64,000 nucleotides of DNA from Cliona cf. orientalis (Eukaryota; Porifera; Demospongiae; Clionaida; Clionaidae), in contig OZ005706.1 in the NCBI GenBank assembly GCA_963930775.1, positions 1 to 64,000 on the forward strand. Reading direction: 5' to 3'. Below, piece by piece: positions 49,636 through 60,778 of the stretch (position 1 is the first letter of the stretch; each line of letters starts with the position of its first letter). The position numbers were made by a program, and so were the translations under genes. The notes beneath the pieces are model-generated. The model had not been told where the DNA came from, searched no databases, and worked only from the letters and a program-made list of their open reading frames with translations.

Positions 49636-51401
49636 CCTGTATCTTCTGTAGATTGTTCTTCTTTTAACTGTTGCTGGAGTAGCTTGACCCTCATTGACAG
49701 TCTCTCTCTCTCCTGGCGGTGCTGAAAGTAGGTCTGTTCCTTCACCTTGTAAGCCTTCACCGCCTCTCGCCTCTGCTTAGATGCTGACGTAGCACTATTC
49801 AGGACTTCTTGGCGATTCAAAATCCTGCCGTGCAAAGAAAGATCATCTCATAAAAAATATACAACTTTCATCACCTACCGTTTCAAAGTTGGATGATGGT
49901 ATGAGTCTTGCACCTTAAAATGAAAAGAAGGTGAGTATCGTTGGTAACAAACGGACAGACATACCTCGGACTTGTTGACCTCAAGGAGACTCATTGGCGG
50001 GAGGAGGTCCATCATAGAGTGCATGACCTTTGGGGGGGTCATGACCCCTGGGACGCTGGCGTGAGTGTAGTAGCCATCAAACATGCCGACCACGAGGGAG
50101 TTGGAGGGATACCCACTACCATCCTTATTCACCTGCGACAATAGACAACTTATTCCCTGCTCTGATAAAACTATGGATACCGCTTGGTACAATAACATTA
50201 TTATACATTGATTAAAGGGGTGTCCTCATTTTTTGGAGAGGCATCTGAGACACTGCATGCATGCTCTTACATTGTAAGTAGCAATTTTTCAATATATTAT
50301 TATTATTGTGTACTTAGTCACACCGCATGCGTCAGTTGACTCACCATTGTTCCGAGATAGGCAAGGTCAGAAAGGTCAACCATCCTCTCCAGAGCAATGC
50401 GGCTGTTCTTGGCGCTAACCCTCCCTCTCCCATGGTAGTGACTCGCCCAGACCCTCAGGGTGAACGCTAATGATACAATTCACAGGAAAATTATTGTTTT
50501 TGTTTTAGCAATCAGAGTATCTAAAGTCAACCTGAAGCCGTGTACACCAGTCACGGCTGAGATAACACGTACAAAGCAATCAGTGGACTGAACATTAGTT
50601 TATCACGCTAGACCGTTTATGGCTGGACCTATCTAAATCTATGCACAATGTCATATTACGTGTGATGTGTTTATTGTTTTGCTAGCATGTACCAATCTTT
50701 ACTCGCAGTAATTGTTATACATCCTGCTGGCTGTAGTTGGATACTGTACTCGTACTGTACCAGTGCATTGAATGGCATGTATGTGTGTGTGTGTTTGGGC
50801 TTATCAACTCATCAACAAGCTGTGCCGTACCTGGAAGAGTGGCATACTTGGTGTAGTTGTCCGCGGTGAAGTGGATTGCCTCCCACGAGGGATTCTGCGC
50901 AATAGTCAAACAAACATGGACCTCAATTATGACAAAAACAGCCACAGTTTATGCAGAATATGCAACACAAACAATGCAGAAGAGCTATGCTAGTTCACTG
51001 CAATCAACATCAAACTGTGCATGCCATAGCAATTTTCCTCCAAATACTCACATAGGACTCCAGTACCGGCTCACTCTTGTACAGCACTGCATGGAACACA
51101 GGGATAATTAACGCCAATTCATAGTAGTTTGGATTTTCTGTAGCTGACCTATTTCTGTGTCGTGCGTTGGGTGTAGGGTAAAGTGGACGGCCAGCGCCAA
51201 AGGGCTCCCCAGGAACAGCTCGCTCTCAGCTATCGTCAAGTTGCGGACGATGATAGTCCTCACGTGTCGGAGTCGACGCTGCAAGAGAGATATACAGCTA
51301 GACGATGGATTTACAACGAATAGAGAGAGATCTACCTGCTGCGTCCTGAGGTGGACGTGCCTGGAGACCGCCAGTCTGCTCGGACTGCGCGAAGCCATCA
51401 T
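47356..51401 (-). CDS. UVRAG: UV radiation resistance-associated protein (Vps38 type)
   Basis: Subunit of the Beclin-1/VPS34 class III PI3-kinase complex II, acting in autophagosome and endosome maturation. The start is ATG 51399-51401 (MMASRSPSRLAVSRHVH). N-terminal C2 region: RRLRHVRTIIVRNLTIAES, FLGSPLALAVHFTL, then YNPSWEAIHF and FTLRVWASHYHGRG. The coiled-coil part follows (EAVKAYKVKEQTYFQHRQER, MRVKLLQQQLKEEQ, LGLRLKELEELREQYYTDYQ), then the conserved BARA-like end (ICNIILPNADQHD, VALGYVAQLVHHVAATLSAP, LQYPLHLNGSKSAIYDYI, NRDFPLFLRGSEKEVYMYAV, YLLNKDICQLRQYSGLGIS). The last exon (from about 48538) adds a 390-residue disordered Ser/Pro/Glu-rich tail, as in other UVRAGs. It is directly upstream of RagA. 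Confidence 0.9.
49574..49633. repeat. (AG)n microsatellite
   Basis: AG repeat of about 60 bp in a UVRAG intron, directly upstream (gene direction: downstream) of the exon encoding VKLLQQQLKEEQ. Confidence 0.97.
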
Positions 51402-51516
51402 CACCTATCACTCACTCAACATCAATCGAATCTGCAATAACTGATCGATTTTCAACGTATTTCAATTTTATTTATTCATTATCACATGATACCGTAATTC
51501 GATAAATTAGAACACG

Positions 51517-53418
51517 TTAAGCCATAAGTTCCCTAGTTTGTTGGGGTTTATAGGGCAGCAGCTTGAGAGCAGTTTCCTCTCCCTTCTCACTCACAATAGC
51601 CGCAAAGACAGCTTCATATGCATCCAAGAACATGGCTACCGATTTCTTCATAGCTTCATCCCTTAGCCTGGCGCTGGTCAGCATGCGCCACTGGGGTAGA
51701 GGTAGGTGGTCAGTGGACGATATCAGCTCTTTGACACACTCCATGCTCCCCTCTATCGATTTAAAGTGCTCCTCCGTCAGTTTTCCATGCTTCAGGGCGG
51801 CGTGGAAGGTTGCTAGTCCGCAGCTGCCAATCAGATGTCCCCCCTGCTCCGCCACGATGTTCTCTAGGTGAGATTGGAGCTGCATCTCGAGGGACTCCAC
51901 CTGTCGATCGGTGAACTCATAGAGAGATATGGTGCTCTGGATGAGGTAGAGGCAGTTGGTCATGTAGACGGCCCTCTCTAGCCGACTCATCGATCCAGCG
52001 CTCTCGTTACAGTACTGGATGAGAGGGTCTATGCACGAGCTGAGGATTAACTTGAGGTCTTGTTCTTGGTTATCGCTGACTAGCACGGTCATGTCGCGAG
52101 AGGCAAGGATGTTTTGAAGCAGAGAGAGGAGTTCGGCTGCTTTAGGGGTCGGGGAAAGGTCAGGAAGAGGGGCCTCCATTGATTCGAGGATCTTGGACGT
52201 CTGTGCATTGAGAGTGCTAAAGAACATCTTTGACTGGAGCTCAGAGAGGTCATTAACGGTTTGAACGAGAGGGGCAGTGGGGCTGAGGTGGCCCTGGAGC
52301 ACCCCTGCATAGTAGCGTAGGAGATTGACCAACTTGTAGGCTACAACAGCGCTCATGGTGGACACCACCACCTGTTCGATCCTCATATGCAGCGGTCGAC
52401 AAGCCCCCTCTGTCACCATGCTCAGGATAGCCACGGCTCTCTCCCCACCTTGCTCAGCTAACAGGCCAGCTATGTGATCATTCTCTGTAGCTATAGCCTG
52501 GTGGAGCCAGCCCAGCATATCGCTACAGTAGCGGACCGGGTCGTGAGAGTGCAATTCGATTGGTCGACCGGAACTTCCCTCGCGAGTGAGGGCGTCTATG
52601 AAACACCTCACCAGTGCCATTCTCCTAGCTATGCTGTACTCGTCGATGCAGTACTGGAGCAGTATTGGCCGATGCTGGAGTTCACTGAGTGCAGAGCGGA
52701 GGGTGGGGTTGGTCTCTGGCAGGTCAGTGCTCATGGTACGGCACTGGCTTTGAGTCCAGTGGTACAGCTGCTCATAGGCAGACTCCAGGTGCATGGCCAT
52801 CAGCTCCATGATCTCCAGCCCAGCTCGCTGCTGGCTAGTGCGAAGAAGACATTTGCAATTTTCATGAATGCCCTTCACCTTCTCCATCACTCGGAAGAAC
52901 TCCTCCCCAATAGCGGAATGGCTACCGTTGCCATGACGATTCGACAGAATGTTAAGTTCCTCCGGCTTTAGTTCAAATTTGTCGAGGAATGCGTCGACAA
53001 CCTTTGATCGCATCTCGAGCTGCTTATTCTTTGTCTGAAGCTGTGATGTCTCCTTGAGCAAGCCGGAGGTCTTTGCCCTGGCGGCCGCCAATCGCCTGTT
53101 CATGTCTTTACAGCACACCTTCATGGTGGCCGTCTCCTGCTGTATGGCTCGCACCTGCTCCACCAACTCGCCCACGCACTGGAGAAAGTTTTCGTTCAGC
53201 GCCAGGCTCCTTTTTTCGAGGTCGCTGCGCAAATTTCTCCTCGCGTGGAGGGTGTTCTTCTCGAGAAAGGAAGAAAGCACTCCCAGCGCCTCAAGAGTCT
53301 CCTTCTCACCGTCTAGATTACTCTCTAGTATCTTATTGAGCTTTCGAGAGAGAGGGTTCTGTGTTGAAGTCACCGGAGCCGTGCTGCTGGAGCTACTGTT
53401 CGTTGCTGTCGACGCCAT
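51517..53418 (-). CDS. COG6: Conserved oligomeric Golgi complex subunit 6
   Basis: Tethering-complex subunit for retrograde vesicles at the Golgi. Intronless, 633 residues from ATG 53418 (MASTATNSSSSS). An upstream in-frame ATG at 53481 would add 21 residues and is less likely. N-terminal coiled-coil domain: NPLSRKLNKILESNLDGEKE, LEALGVLSSFLEKNTLHARR, NLRSDLEKRSLALNENFL, then SQLQTKNKQLEMRSKVVDAF, LDKFELKPEEL. The body contains DPVRYCSDMLGWLHQAIATE and NDHIAGLL, matching the highly conserved central COG6 segment. The length is close to human COG6 (657). It is the longest uninterrupted frame in the window, in an otherwise intron-rich neighbourhood. Confidence 0.95.
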   Translation of the reverse strand: MASTATNSSSSSTAPVTSTQNPLSRKLNKILESNLDGEKETLEALGVLSSFLEKNTLHARRNLRSDLEKRSLALNENFLQCVGELVEQVRAIQQETATMKVCCKDMNRRLAAARAKTSGLLKETSQLQTKNKQLEMRSKVVDAFLDKFELKPEELNILSNRHGNGSHSAIGEEFFRVMEKVKGIHENCKCLLRTSQQRAGLEIMELMAMHLESAYEQLYHWTQSQCRTMSTDLPETNPTLRSALSELQHRPILLQYCIDEYSIARRMALVRCFIDALTREGSSGRPIELHSHDPVRYCSDMLGWLHQAIATENDHIAGLLAEQGGERAVAILSMVTEGACRPLHMRIEQVVVSTMSAVVAYKLVNLLRYYAGVLQGHLSPTAPLVQTVNDLSELQSKMFFSTLNAQTSKILESMEAPLPDLSPTPKAAELLSLLQNILASRDMTVLVSDNQEQDLKLILSSCIDPLIQYCNESAGSMSRLERAVYMTNCLYLIQSTISLYEFTDRQVESLEMQLQSHLENIVAEQGGHLIGSCGLATFHAALKHGKLTEEHFKSIEGSMECVKELISSTDHLPLPQWRMLTSARLRDEAMKKSVAMFLDAYEAVFAAIVSEKGEETALKLLPYKPQQTRELMA

Positions 53419-53641
53419 TTTCTTCCCTTGGGGATTGTGACGACCCTTACCTTTGGTGCTGTAATTTATATACCCAACCATAATATAATATGCATAACAA
53501 CTCGTGTTGGTCCAAAAATCATGTCAAAATAAGTATATAGCGTCATTGTGATTATACACACAGTAGTTATGTTAACTAATGCACATAAATAGCACTGGGT
53601 CAACAGAATATGACATAACACGCCAATATAGAAAAATATCG

Positions 53642-54826
53642 TCAGACACTTCCATAATGTGGTCGGATTGTGTTCTGTGAGTTGTTTCTCCTGACACTGA
53701 TGCGTGGAGGTATTATCAGTGGACTAACAGCCTCCAGGGAGGGAGATGATTCATCATCGTCATCCGAGAATAGAGGATGCCTTCCCTCTCTCCCTCTACC
53801 CCTCTGTCCCGCTGTACCTTGACCTTGTCCCTGGCCGCCAGTACGAGGTACCTCATATTTACAGAGGGGGCAGACGGCGCTGTGGTTGATCAGCCACTCA
53901 TCAATACACTGGCGGTGGAAGTAGTGTTCACAGGGGAGCACACGTAGACCCTCCCCGTCATGAAAATCTTCAACACAGATCACACATTGTTCCATCTTTT
54001 CCTCTCCCTTGCGGTACTTCCTCGTGGGCAGTCTCATTGTCTCCTCCTCCCCTAAGGGTACCTGTAATCTCAAATCGACCTGTAACTCCTGAAGCTGTCT
54101 CAGTATGCTCTCTATCAGTTCCTGGCGAGCTAGTCTCTCTTGACGCTGAACTCTTTCAAAGTTCCTCCTCCTTCCCTCGATCTCCTCGACCTGCCCGGCT
54201 AGGTGCTGATTGGATCGCCGGCGACAGCACAGCACAAAACAACAGAGGGCCCAGCAGCAACAGAATAGAACGAATAGGAATAACGAGGTAATCATAGCAG
54301 GGGCCGTGATGCTAAAAACAGTTATGGTGGCTACAAATGCTGCATCTAGATTAGTCGCATTGATGTCGATGACTCGACTGCTGTTCAAAACTGGTGCATA
54401 GTTGTCAGAAACTACGACCACTCCAAACCCACTGTTACGTATGTAGTTGTCAACAGTCATCCGTTTGTTTCCAGAGCTGTATGCCAGTATAAGTTGATAG
54501 CCAGCATTTCTTACATTGTCTATCATTTCTTTGGTACACAGAGTGTAATTGTCTATCAGAGCGATCCATGAGTAGTTCTGTGCAGTTATAGGAAGAGGTG
54601 ATATGTACTCACAGCCATTACTCGGCTGAGGCTGGTGGACTAGGCCCACAAAGCGAGAATCAGGGACATTGGCATACTGCATTCGAAATGGGGTGTAGTC
54701 CGTATAGCTATCCTTGGTTCCATTATAAAGGGACGTTATCTCGATCGTAACATCGGAAACGACGTTCTTGGTGAACAATAGAACAATCAGAATCACAGCA
54801 GCGCCAGTCGAGAAAGCCTCCATCAT
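53642..54826 (-). CDS. PA-TM-RING E3 ubiquitin ligase (RNF13/RNF167-like)
   Basis: Intronless, 394 residues. Signal peptide (AVILIVLLFTKNVVS), then a protease-associated domain with N-glycosylation sites (PSNGCEYISPLPITAQNYS, WIALIDNYTLC, FGVVVVSDNYAPVLNSSRV). One transmembrane helix (MITSLFLFVLFCCCWALCC) is followed by a cytoplasmic basic/coiled region. RING-H2 domain: CVICVEDFHDGEGLRVLPC, HYFHRQCIDEWL, HSAVCPLCKYEV, complete with the C3H2C3 pattern. The C-terminus is disordered and acidic. This order is the PA-TM-RING (Goliath/RNF13/RNF167) pattern of endolysosomal ligases. Assignment to one member is not possible by eye. It is head-to-head with the MATE gene. Confidence 0.92.
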   Translation of the reverse strand: MMEAFSTGAAVILIVLLFTKNVVSDVTIEITSLYNGTKDSYTDYTPFRMQYANVPDSRFVGLVHQPQPSNGCEYISPLPITAQNYSWIALIDNYTLCTKEMIDNVRNAGYQLILAYSSGNKRMTVDNYIRNSGFGVVVVSDNYAPVLNSSRVIDINATNLDAAFVATITVFSITAPAMITSLFLFVLFCCCWALCCFVLCCRRRSNQHLAGQVEEIEGRRRNFERVQRQERLARQELIESILRQLQELQVDLRLQVPLGEEETMRLPTRKYRKGEEKMEQCVICVEDFHDGEGLRVLPCEHYFHRQCIDEWLINHSAVCPLCKYEVPRTGGQGQGQGTAGQRGRGREGRHPLFSDDDDESSPSLEAVSPLIIPPRISVRRNNSQNTIRPHYGSV

Positions 54827-55070
54827 CTGCTAACCCCAGGTGTGCCCTTCTTGCGGGTACAACCTACATGTAACGTAGGTCAGTTTTATGCTGATTCCAC
54901 ACTTACGTAATAAGCCCGGATCATTCGCGCGCGCGCCGATGTAGTTGGCATGGGCGGGGCTCGTGGCACGTAGACATGTACATGGAGGTATTAAAAATAG
55001 AATGGTATTGCACCAGAGGTATCAGATCAATGTTTCGTTGTCCACCACCAGATCGCAGTAAGTCACGGAG

Positions 55071-57960
55071 ATGATGGAGGAAGAGTGTCAAGAGATGAAG
55101 GAGCTTGGTTGCAGTGATGAGGACGCATTGATCGCCATGGGGAATGGCTCAGTGAACGAGGAGAAGGTGGAGGGAGATATGACATCCAGTGGTGGACAAC
55201 TATTAGATCATAGAGATAGCTCGTGGAAATGGTGCTGGAGGGAGCAGTGCTGCAGTGGATCACGTGCACTGAGCCTGAGGAGTCACTGGTTTGTGAAGGA
55301 GGTCATTCACTTGACCAGACTGGCCGTTCCTATCGTAAGATCACCACTGAACGTGATCACTTCTTTATGTAACTATCTGTTGTAGGGTTTTATGGTGCTG
55401 ACTCAACAGTTCTTCTTTATTATTACATTGCTGATGGTTGGTCATATTCTTGGTTCAAAGGAACTTGATTCCATCTGTAAGTCACGCAAATTATAGTGCT
55501 CCATGACCTTTATTCTCGATCCTATCGTTCTCTCCCATTAGCACTTGCTCAATCAGTAAGCCGCATAGTTGTCCATATTAATCAAATAATATTATGAGAT
55601 TGGTTATTTTAGTTTTCAGCAGTGACTGGTCGTTCTCTCATCATTGGTCTGTCTTCAGCTGCAGACACTCTGTGTTCACAGGTAAATGAAATAAATCTGG
55701 ACTATAATATACATAATATCCCCTCTATTTACTAGAGCTATGGATATAAAAACTACAAGAGGGTTGGCATCGTATTCCAAAGAGGTTTGCATCAGTTGTG
55801 GTATCTTGATCTTTAAGTTTTTTTTATGCCTTCTTCCTATGAAGGTATTCTTCTGATTGGCACTACCTGCTTCACCATAGCTTCTCTGTGGCTGGTCTCT
55901 GACTCCATCTTCCTTCTCCTTCAGCAAGACCTCTGTGTTGTTCAGTAAGTACATCATTGACAAGTCTCATAAATTGAAATGGTCGCACATGATCTTTTTT
56001 ATCACAGGCTGAGCACACAGTTCCTTCGGTTACGGGCTCTAGCCATCCCTGTGAGTAATAATATAATCCCTCCTCATGTATGAGATTATTCAAATAATTC
56101 TCTGCTTCATCTACAGTTCTACCTAGTGTTTATCATGCTGGAGCGCTACATGCAAGCCCAGAGCCTCATCTGGATATTCGTAGCCATTGGCCTTGTCCAG
56201 AATGTTGTGGGGATCTCATTTGTTGCCATCTTTCTCTACACAACTAACCTTGGCGTCATGTAAGCAATTAATGAGTAATATTATGCATCCTATGATGTGT
56301 TATATACTATTACAGAGGAGTGACGATATCAATGGTTCTCTTTGATGCACTCAGCCCAATACTGCTGATAGCATACATCAAGGGGCGTGGTCTGCACAAG
56401 AAGACATGGGGTGGGTGGAGCTGGGAGAGCCTGAGGGGGTGGGGTCAGTTCCTCAAGCTGGGTGTGGCTGGCTACCTGATGATAGCGTTTGAGTGGTGGG
56501 GATTTGAGATCTCGACCTTGGTCACTGGCTCCATCAGTCAGGTGCAGCTGGCGGCCAACACAGCACTATTTCAGTTCGCCAACTTGGCCTACATGGTTAG
56601 AATCTCTCTCGTCCTTCATTAATTTTATTAAACATAATTGACGTTTTCTTCAGATTCCATTAGGCTATGGGACAGCTGTTGCTATTCGTGTTGGTAATGA
56701 GCTTGGTGCTGGTAACCCCCTTGCTGCCAAGAGAGCTGCATTCACTGGAGTCACCATTGAGCTGATCGTTGCTCTATTGATAATGATCTTCTTTGCTTCC
56801 ACCAGGGACTTTATAGGCAGAATATTCACAGATGAACAGTGAGTTACCCTCCATTACTCAATAATATATAGTTATCCAATGATAATTCCAATCCAGGGCA
56901 GTGTTAGATATTTTGAGTCCGGCTCTGCTTGCCTCTCTAGCTGCCTTGGGCGCCGACCAACTCCAGGTATAATAATATTATACATCTACGTTTTTACAAA
57001 ATTAATGGCGGTCGCATGATAATAATTTCACTTTCCCCTAGGGTGTGATATCAGGTGCCCTCCGTGGAGCTGGTAAGCAAGTCCTGGGAGCAGTCACTAA
57101 CTTCATTTGCTACTATGTAGTGGGGCTCCCCATTGGCATATGCCTGGCACTGCTGGCCAATCTTGGCGTCATGGGAATGTGGATTGGAATTGGAATCGCT
57201 GATGCACTACAAGTAAAAAAATTTCACATCACTGAAATATGGACTAATAATTCATGCCAGTATCATTTTTATATTAGACCATTGCCTATGTTGGTTATCT
57301 GCTGAGATTCAACTGGAAAAAATTATCAGACCAGGTACGTACTGATATCTCCAATACCCCCCCCCCCCCCCCCCCCCAAAGAAAAAAGAGAAAATCCCTG
57401 AGATTATTAATAATGTTCTACATGTACAGGCTGTGATAAATGCTGGTGGCCACATTGAGAAGAAGCAGGAATCAGATGATGAAGACTCTGGACAGCTGGA
57501 GGAGAGTAAGGAGGGAGAGAAGGAGGAGGATGGCTCCATCACATCTGCTGATTCAAAGGAGTCTAGTGGACCTGCCAGTGATGACATAGCCATGGAGTCA
57601 ACTGTCCCCCTGATGTCAGAGGAGGAGGAGGGGGAGGAGGAAAGAGATGTTGAAGTGAGAGAGGCAGATAGCATTGAAAAAGAGCTATCAAAGAGACATA
57701 AACTGGTACTGTTAGTAAGCAAAGGTAGTGTGATTGTAGTCAGCTGCATCGTGCTATTGGTGGGCGTGGTTTTGGCTGCGATTCTACACTACGACTACTC
57801 TAGCTGTGAGATGGATGAATTGGCTATAGACAGTCTTTCAGTAATCGTATCATCAACTGCTGCTGTCCACAGCACTGGCAGGATCACTGGTACTCTAGGT
57901 CCAACCCCAACTCCAATAAATGTCCAATCTGCAACTGATTTTACTGGCATAATTTATTGA
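55071..57960 (+). CDS. SLC47A1: MATE-family multidrug and toxin extrusion transporter (SLC47)
   Basis: Proton-coupled exporter of organic cations. Start ATG 55071 (MMEEECQEMKELG), stop TGA 57958-57960. Exons give the MATE fold in order: EVIHLTRLAVPI, GFMVLTQQFFFIITLLMVGH, IGLSSAADTLCSQSYGYKNY (the conserved Q-x-x-G region), LRALAIPFYLVFIMLERYMQ, AQSLIWIFVAIGLVQNVVGI, GVTISMVLFDALSPILLIAY, WGFEISTLVTGSISQVQLAA, IPLGYGTAVAIRVGNELGAG, then GVISGALRGAGKQVLGAVTN and NFICYYVVGLPIGICLALLA. An acidic cytoplasmic loop (repeated Glu/Ser) precedes a final hydrophobic helix (VIVVSCIVLLVGVVLAAIL), i.e. the 13th helix typical of animal SLC47. Intron poly-C at 57357-57377. Convergent with the ARF gene. Confidence 0.93.
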
Positions 57961-57975
57961 ATCACTTTTATGATC

Positions 57976-57990
57976 TTTATTGGGAATAAA
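57976..57990. terminator. Back-to-back polyadenylation signals between MATE and ARF genes
   Basis: TTTATT at 57976-57981 (AATAAA on the minus strand, for ARF) and AATAAA at 57985-57990 (plus strand, for MATE) are three bases apart, so the two 3' ends should overlap. The MATE stop is at 57960 and the ARF stop at 58060-58062. Confidence 0.75.
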
Positions 57991-58059
57991 AAAAAATGGT
58001 TACATATACGACAAGTTCAACACTGATACAGAAAAATTTACATGTGTTATAATCACTTA

Positions 58060-59281
58060 TTATGAGTGAACAAAATATTTTGAAATTGAGTTTAGCCACG
58101 ATCCGAGGCTATATGATGTCTTTTCGGCAGTTGCAGGGTGTGACTCATCAGTCTTTGTCATTTCATCGAGAGGCTTAGTGATAGCTTTCTTGATCTCTTT
58201 CTGAGTGAGAGTGGACTGGAGCCAATCAAGAGCATCGTAGAGACCTTCCCCTGATGTCGCACACGTACCCTGGATATCTGCATAAAATACATAAGGGATC
58301 AGATGATAATGCAAGTACCAACTTTTCAATCCTGATATTAAAAAAAATTTTTTCAGGCCATATTTCCCAGCCTCTCTATCAAATAAAGCAGTATTTTTAA
58401 TACTTACACCATTTTCTGTCTGACATTGAGTTGAGCTGCAGTTTGTCTGTGATCTCCTCTGTAGTCATGGCGTTGGGCAGGTCTTGCTTGTTGGCCATGA
58501 CCAGAAGAACGCAGTCCTTGAGTTCATCCTCCTGCATGAATCTCCACAGCTCATCCTTGCACTCTGGCAGTCGCTCACGATCATTACTGTCAATCACAAA
58601 TATCAGAGCATCAGTGTTCTGATAGTAGTGTCTCCACAGGGGGCGCTGCATGGAGGAATAAAAATATCAATGATGGCCAGATATGGAATTGTTAATACTC
58701 AACCATTTTATGCTCATACACTAGCATAATCATACCAGCATCAAGCCCATTGTTTAATTTATAGCTTACAATTCCACTTCTCCCACTGACATCCCATGTG
58801 GTGAATGCTACACCTTTATACTGAATGGTCTCAACATTAAAACCTATGGACACACAATACAACAGACGGTAAATTATGGCGATGACTCACAATTTTGTCC
58901 CTGCCGCCAACATCCCATGTCACAAAGCTCACTTTCTTGTGCGTCACTGTCTCTACATTAAAGCCTGTGGATCGACATGAGCCAATGATGTTTGGCGGCA
59001 GGGACCATTATAAATTTATATATTAGATTTTCATGAGTGTAGCTGCTTACCAATTGTTGGTATGGTCGTGACGACCTCTCCTAGCTTGAGTTTATAGAGT
59101 GTGGTGGTTTTTCCCGCTGCATCCAGACCTGCGCCAGTGTGAAAAATAGATAAGAACATTGTTTACAGTTGTTCACACCTCCTCGATGTGCGGGGGCGTG
59201 GCTGAGCTACTTACCGCACATCAATATTCTCATCTCTTTGTCCTTGAACTTGCTCGCTAGTCGCTGCCATACGTTCCCCAT
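58060..59281 (-). CDS. ADP-ribosylation factor (ARF) GTPase with duplicated switch-region exons
   Basis: Vesicle-coat recruiting small GTPase. Start ATG 59279-59281; exon 1 (59281-59215) gives [20 protein letters not shown] with Gly2 available for myristoylation. Exon 2 carries the P-loop ([20 protein letters not shown]) and TTIPTIG. Then come two alternative 74-nt exons, A (58964-58891) and B (58843-58770), then exon 4 ([36 protein letters not shown]) and the last exon ([20 protein letters not shown]). Exon A gives [25 protein letters not shown] in two parts; exon B ends [11 protein letters not shown]. Both have Arg where ARFs have the catalytic Gln71. The C-terminus has an extra 40 or so residues, Lys/Thr/Ser-rich, beyond the normal ARF end. 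Closest to the ARF1-6 group rather than to ARLs. Confidence 0.9.
58770..58843 (-). other. ARF alternative exon B (switch region, SGRSGI version)
   Basis: 74 nt, flanked by AG acceptor and GT donor. Starts in phase 1 (G|GT TTT AAT) and ends in phase 0, identical in length and phase to exon A. Encodes [20 protein letters not shown] then RSGI. Compared with ARF: Gly69 to Ser, Gln71 to Arg, Asp72 to Ser, Lys73 to Gly. Confidence 0.85.
58891..58964 (-). other. ARF alternative exon A (switch region, GGRDKI version)
   Basis: 74 nt, donor GTGAGT, acceptor CCACAG. Encodes [20 protein letters not shown] then RDKI. Keeps the DVGG motif and changes only Gln71 to Arg among the key switch II positions. 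Inclusion of both or neither exon would shift the downstream frame. Confidence 0.85.
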
Positions 59282-59564
59282 TTTTTTTTTTGTTCCTTTG
59301 CTTTTTCTCCAATCTCTTAGAGTTGATACATAAACCAATTCCGTGACCCTTTTATGTAGGCCTGGGTATGAATTCCACAATGACTCATCATTCGATCGTT
59401 AGTGTCGCAAACGTCCAAGGTGTCTACGTGGCAATCATTACGTGACATTATCACGCATGCGTACACGTACACATAATAATAGTATGAATGACGACCCGTA
59501 CCAACAGTCAAGACTTCCATCACTAGCACTGACAATAATAATTCACAGATACAAGTGTTCATGT

Positions 59565-60651
59565 TTATGCATCGTCTTTTCCGCTGAGCTTGGCTCCCTT
59601 TCCTCCCCTCAGTCTTCCCGTTCTCCTTGCAGCGATGAGGCCGACCTTCCTACCAGCTGGTGTGTTCCTCTTCACAGTGGAAGGTTTGCCAATATGCTGA
59701 TGGTTACCTCCTCCGTGGGGATGCTCAACAGGCTGTAGGTGTGGAATGAAGGGGAAACAAAAAATTATCAATTTTGCTTGATGAAAATACGCTATTATAA
59801 TTATGTCAAGTTAATTCAAGATCTTTAGTTAGTTGTTCACTCACGTTCATGGCGACACCTCTGACTTTGGGCCAGCAGTTTCTCTTGACCTTGTACTTGT
59901 GGTAGGCTCTGCCGGCCTTCAGCAGCGGCTTATCGATCCTCCCTCCACCTGCAACCACACCCACCACAGCTCGACATGAAGCAGAGATTGTCTAGAAATA
60001 TCAAAAACCATAAACTTTTTCATCACATGCATAGTCACTGTGATTGTACCTTCTTTGATCCAGACGGCAGCTTGATTCTTGTTCTTCCAGCATCAGGATT
60101 CTGTGCGATGATGGTGGCATAGTTTCCTGATGCCTTGGCCAGCTTCCCTCGATCTCCTGGCTTCTCTTCAACACCACAGACGATTGTTCCCTCAGGCATA
60201 GATGCCAGCGGCAGGCAATTACCAACAGATAAGGTTGCTGTGTTATTTTTGGAGGGGAAGGGGGGTTACCTCGAAATGCTCTCCAGTTCACATCACTTCT
60301 TTACCTTTTTTGCCGCAGTAGACAAACTGTCCTGTGTACATGCCCTCTGTCGCAATGAATGTTTCTTTGCGTAGCTTGAAACGGTACGGATCTCTGAACA
60401 CCACTTTGGCCAGGGGCGCCCCCCTACCAGGGTCATGGATGATGTCCTTCACGACACCCTGAACAAGTGATCAGCCATATCACTATGCTGAGTACGTGCA
60501 TCACGTGTATTTAATATTAAAATACCTTTATGTATCCATGTCTCTCGGCGTAGTCGATGTGCCTGAGCTTGGCGGCGCCCTTCCTGTGCTTGGTGTGCGC
60601 TCTGAACACGCTCCCCCGACCCTTCCTCTGACTGCGAATCACTCTACCCAT
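59565..60651 (-). CDS. RPL8: Large ribosomal subunit protein uL2 (RPL8)
   Basis: Universal ribosomal protein at the peptidyl-transferase centre. The start ATG (60649-60651) is the first codon of an exon: the acceptor ATTACAG directly precedes ATGGG. Exons give [119 protein letters not shown], then [20 protein letters not shown] with the conserved His-Pro-His-Gly-Gly-Gly loop. The stop is at 59565-59567. Near-identical to animal RPL8. A non-coding first exon is upstream (see 60779-60852). Confidence 0.98.
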
Positions 60652-60778
60652 CTGTAATACACAACAAATGAACATGTCATAAAATCGCCCCCAGAGACGC
60701 CAACGGCACGGCCGTGGGGTTCAGTAATAAAAGATCTCTCCTTAGAGATCACCTACAACTTCATGGGTGCATACCTAC

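Noticed and set aside
52474-52971. 165-residue plus-strand frame inside COG6
   Set aside because: Antisense shadow of the intronless COG6 reading frame.
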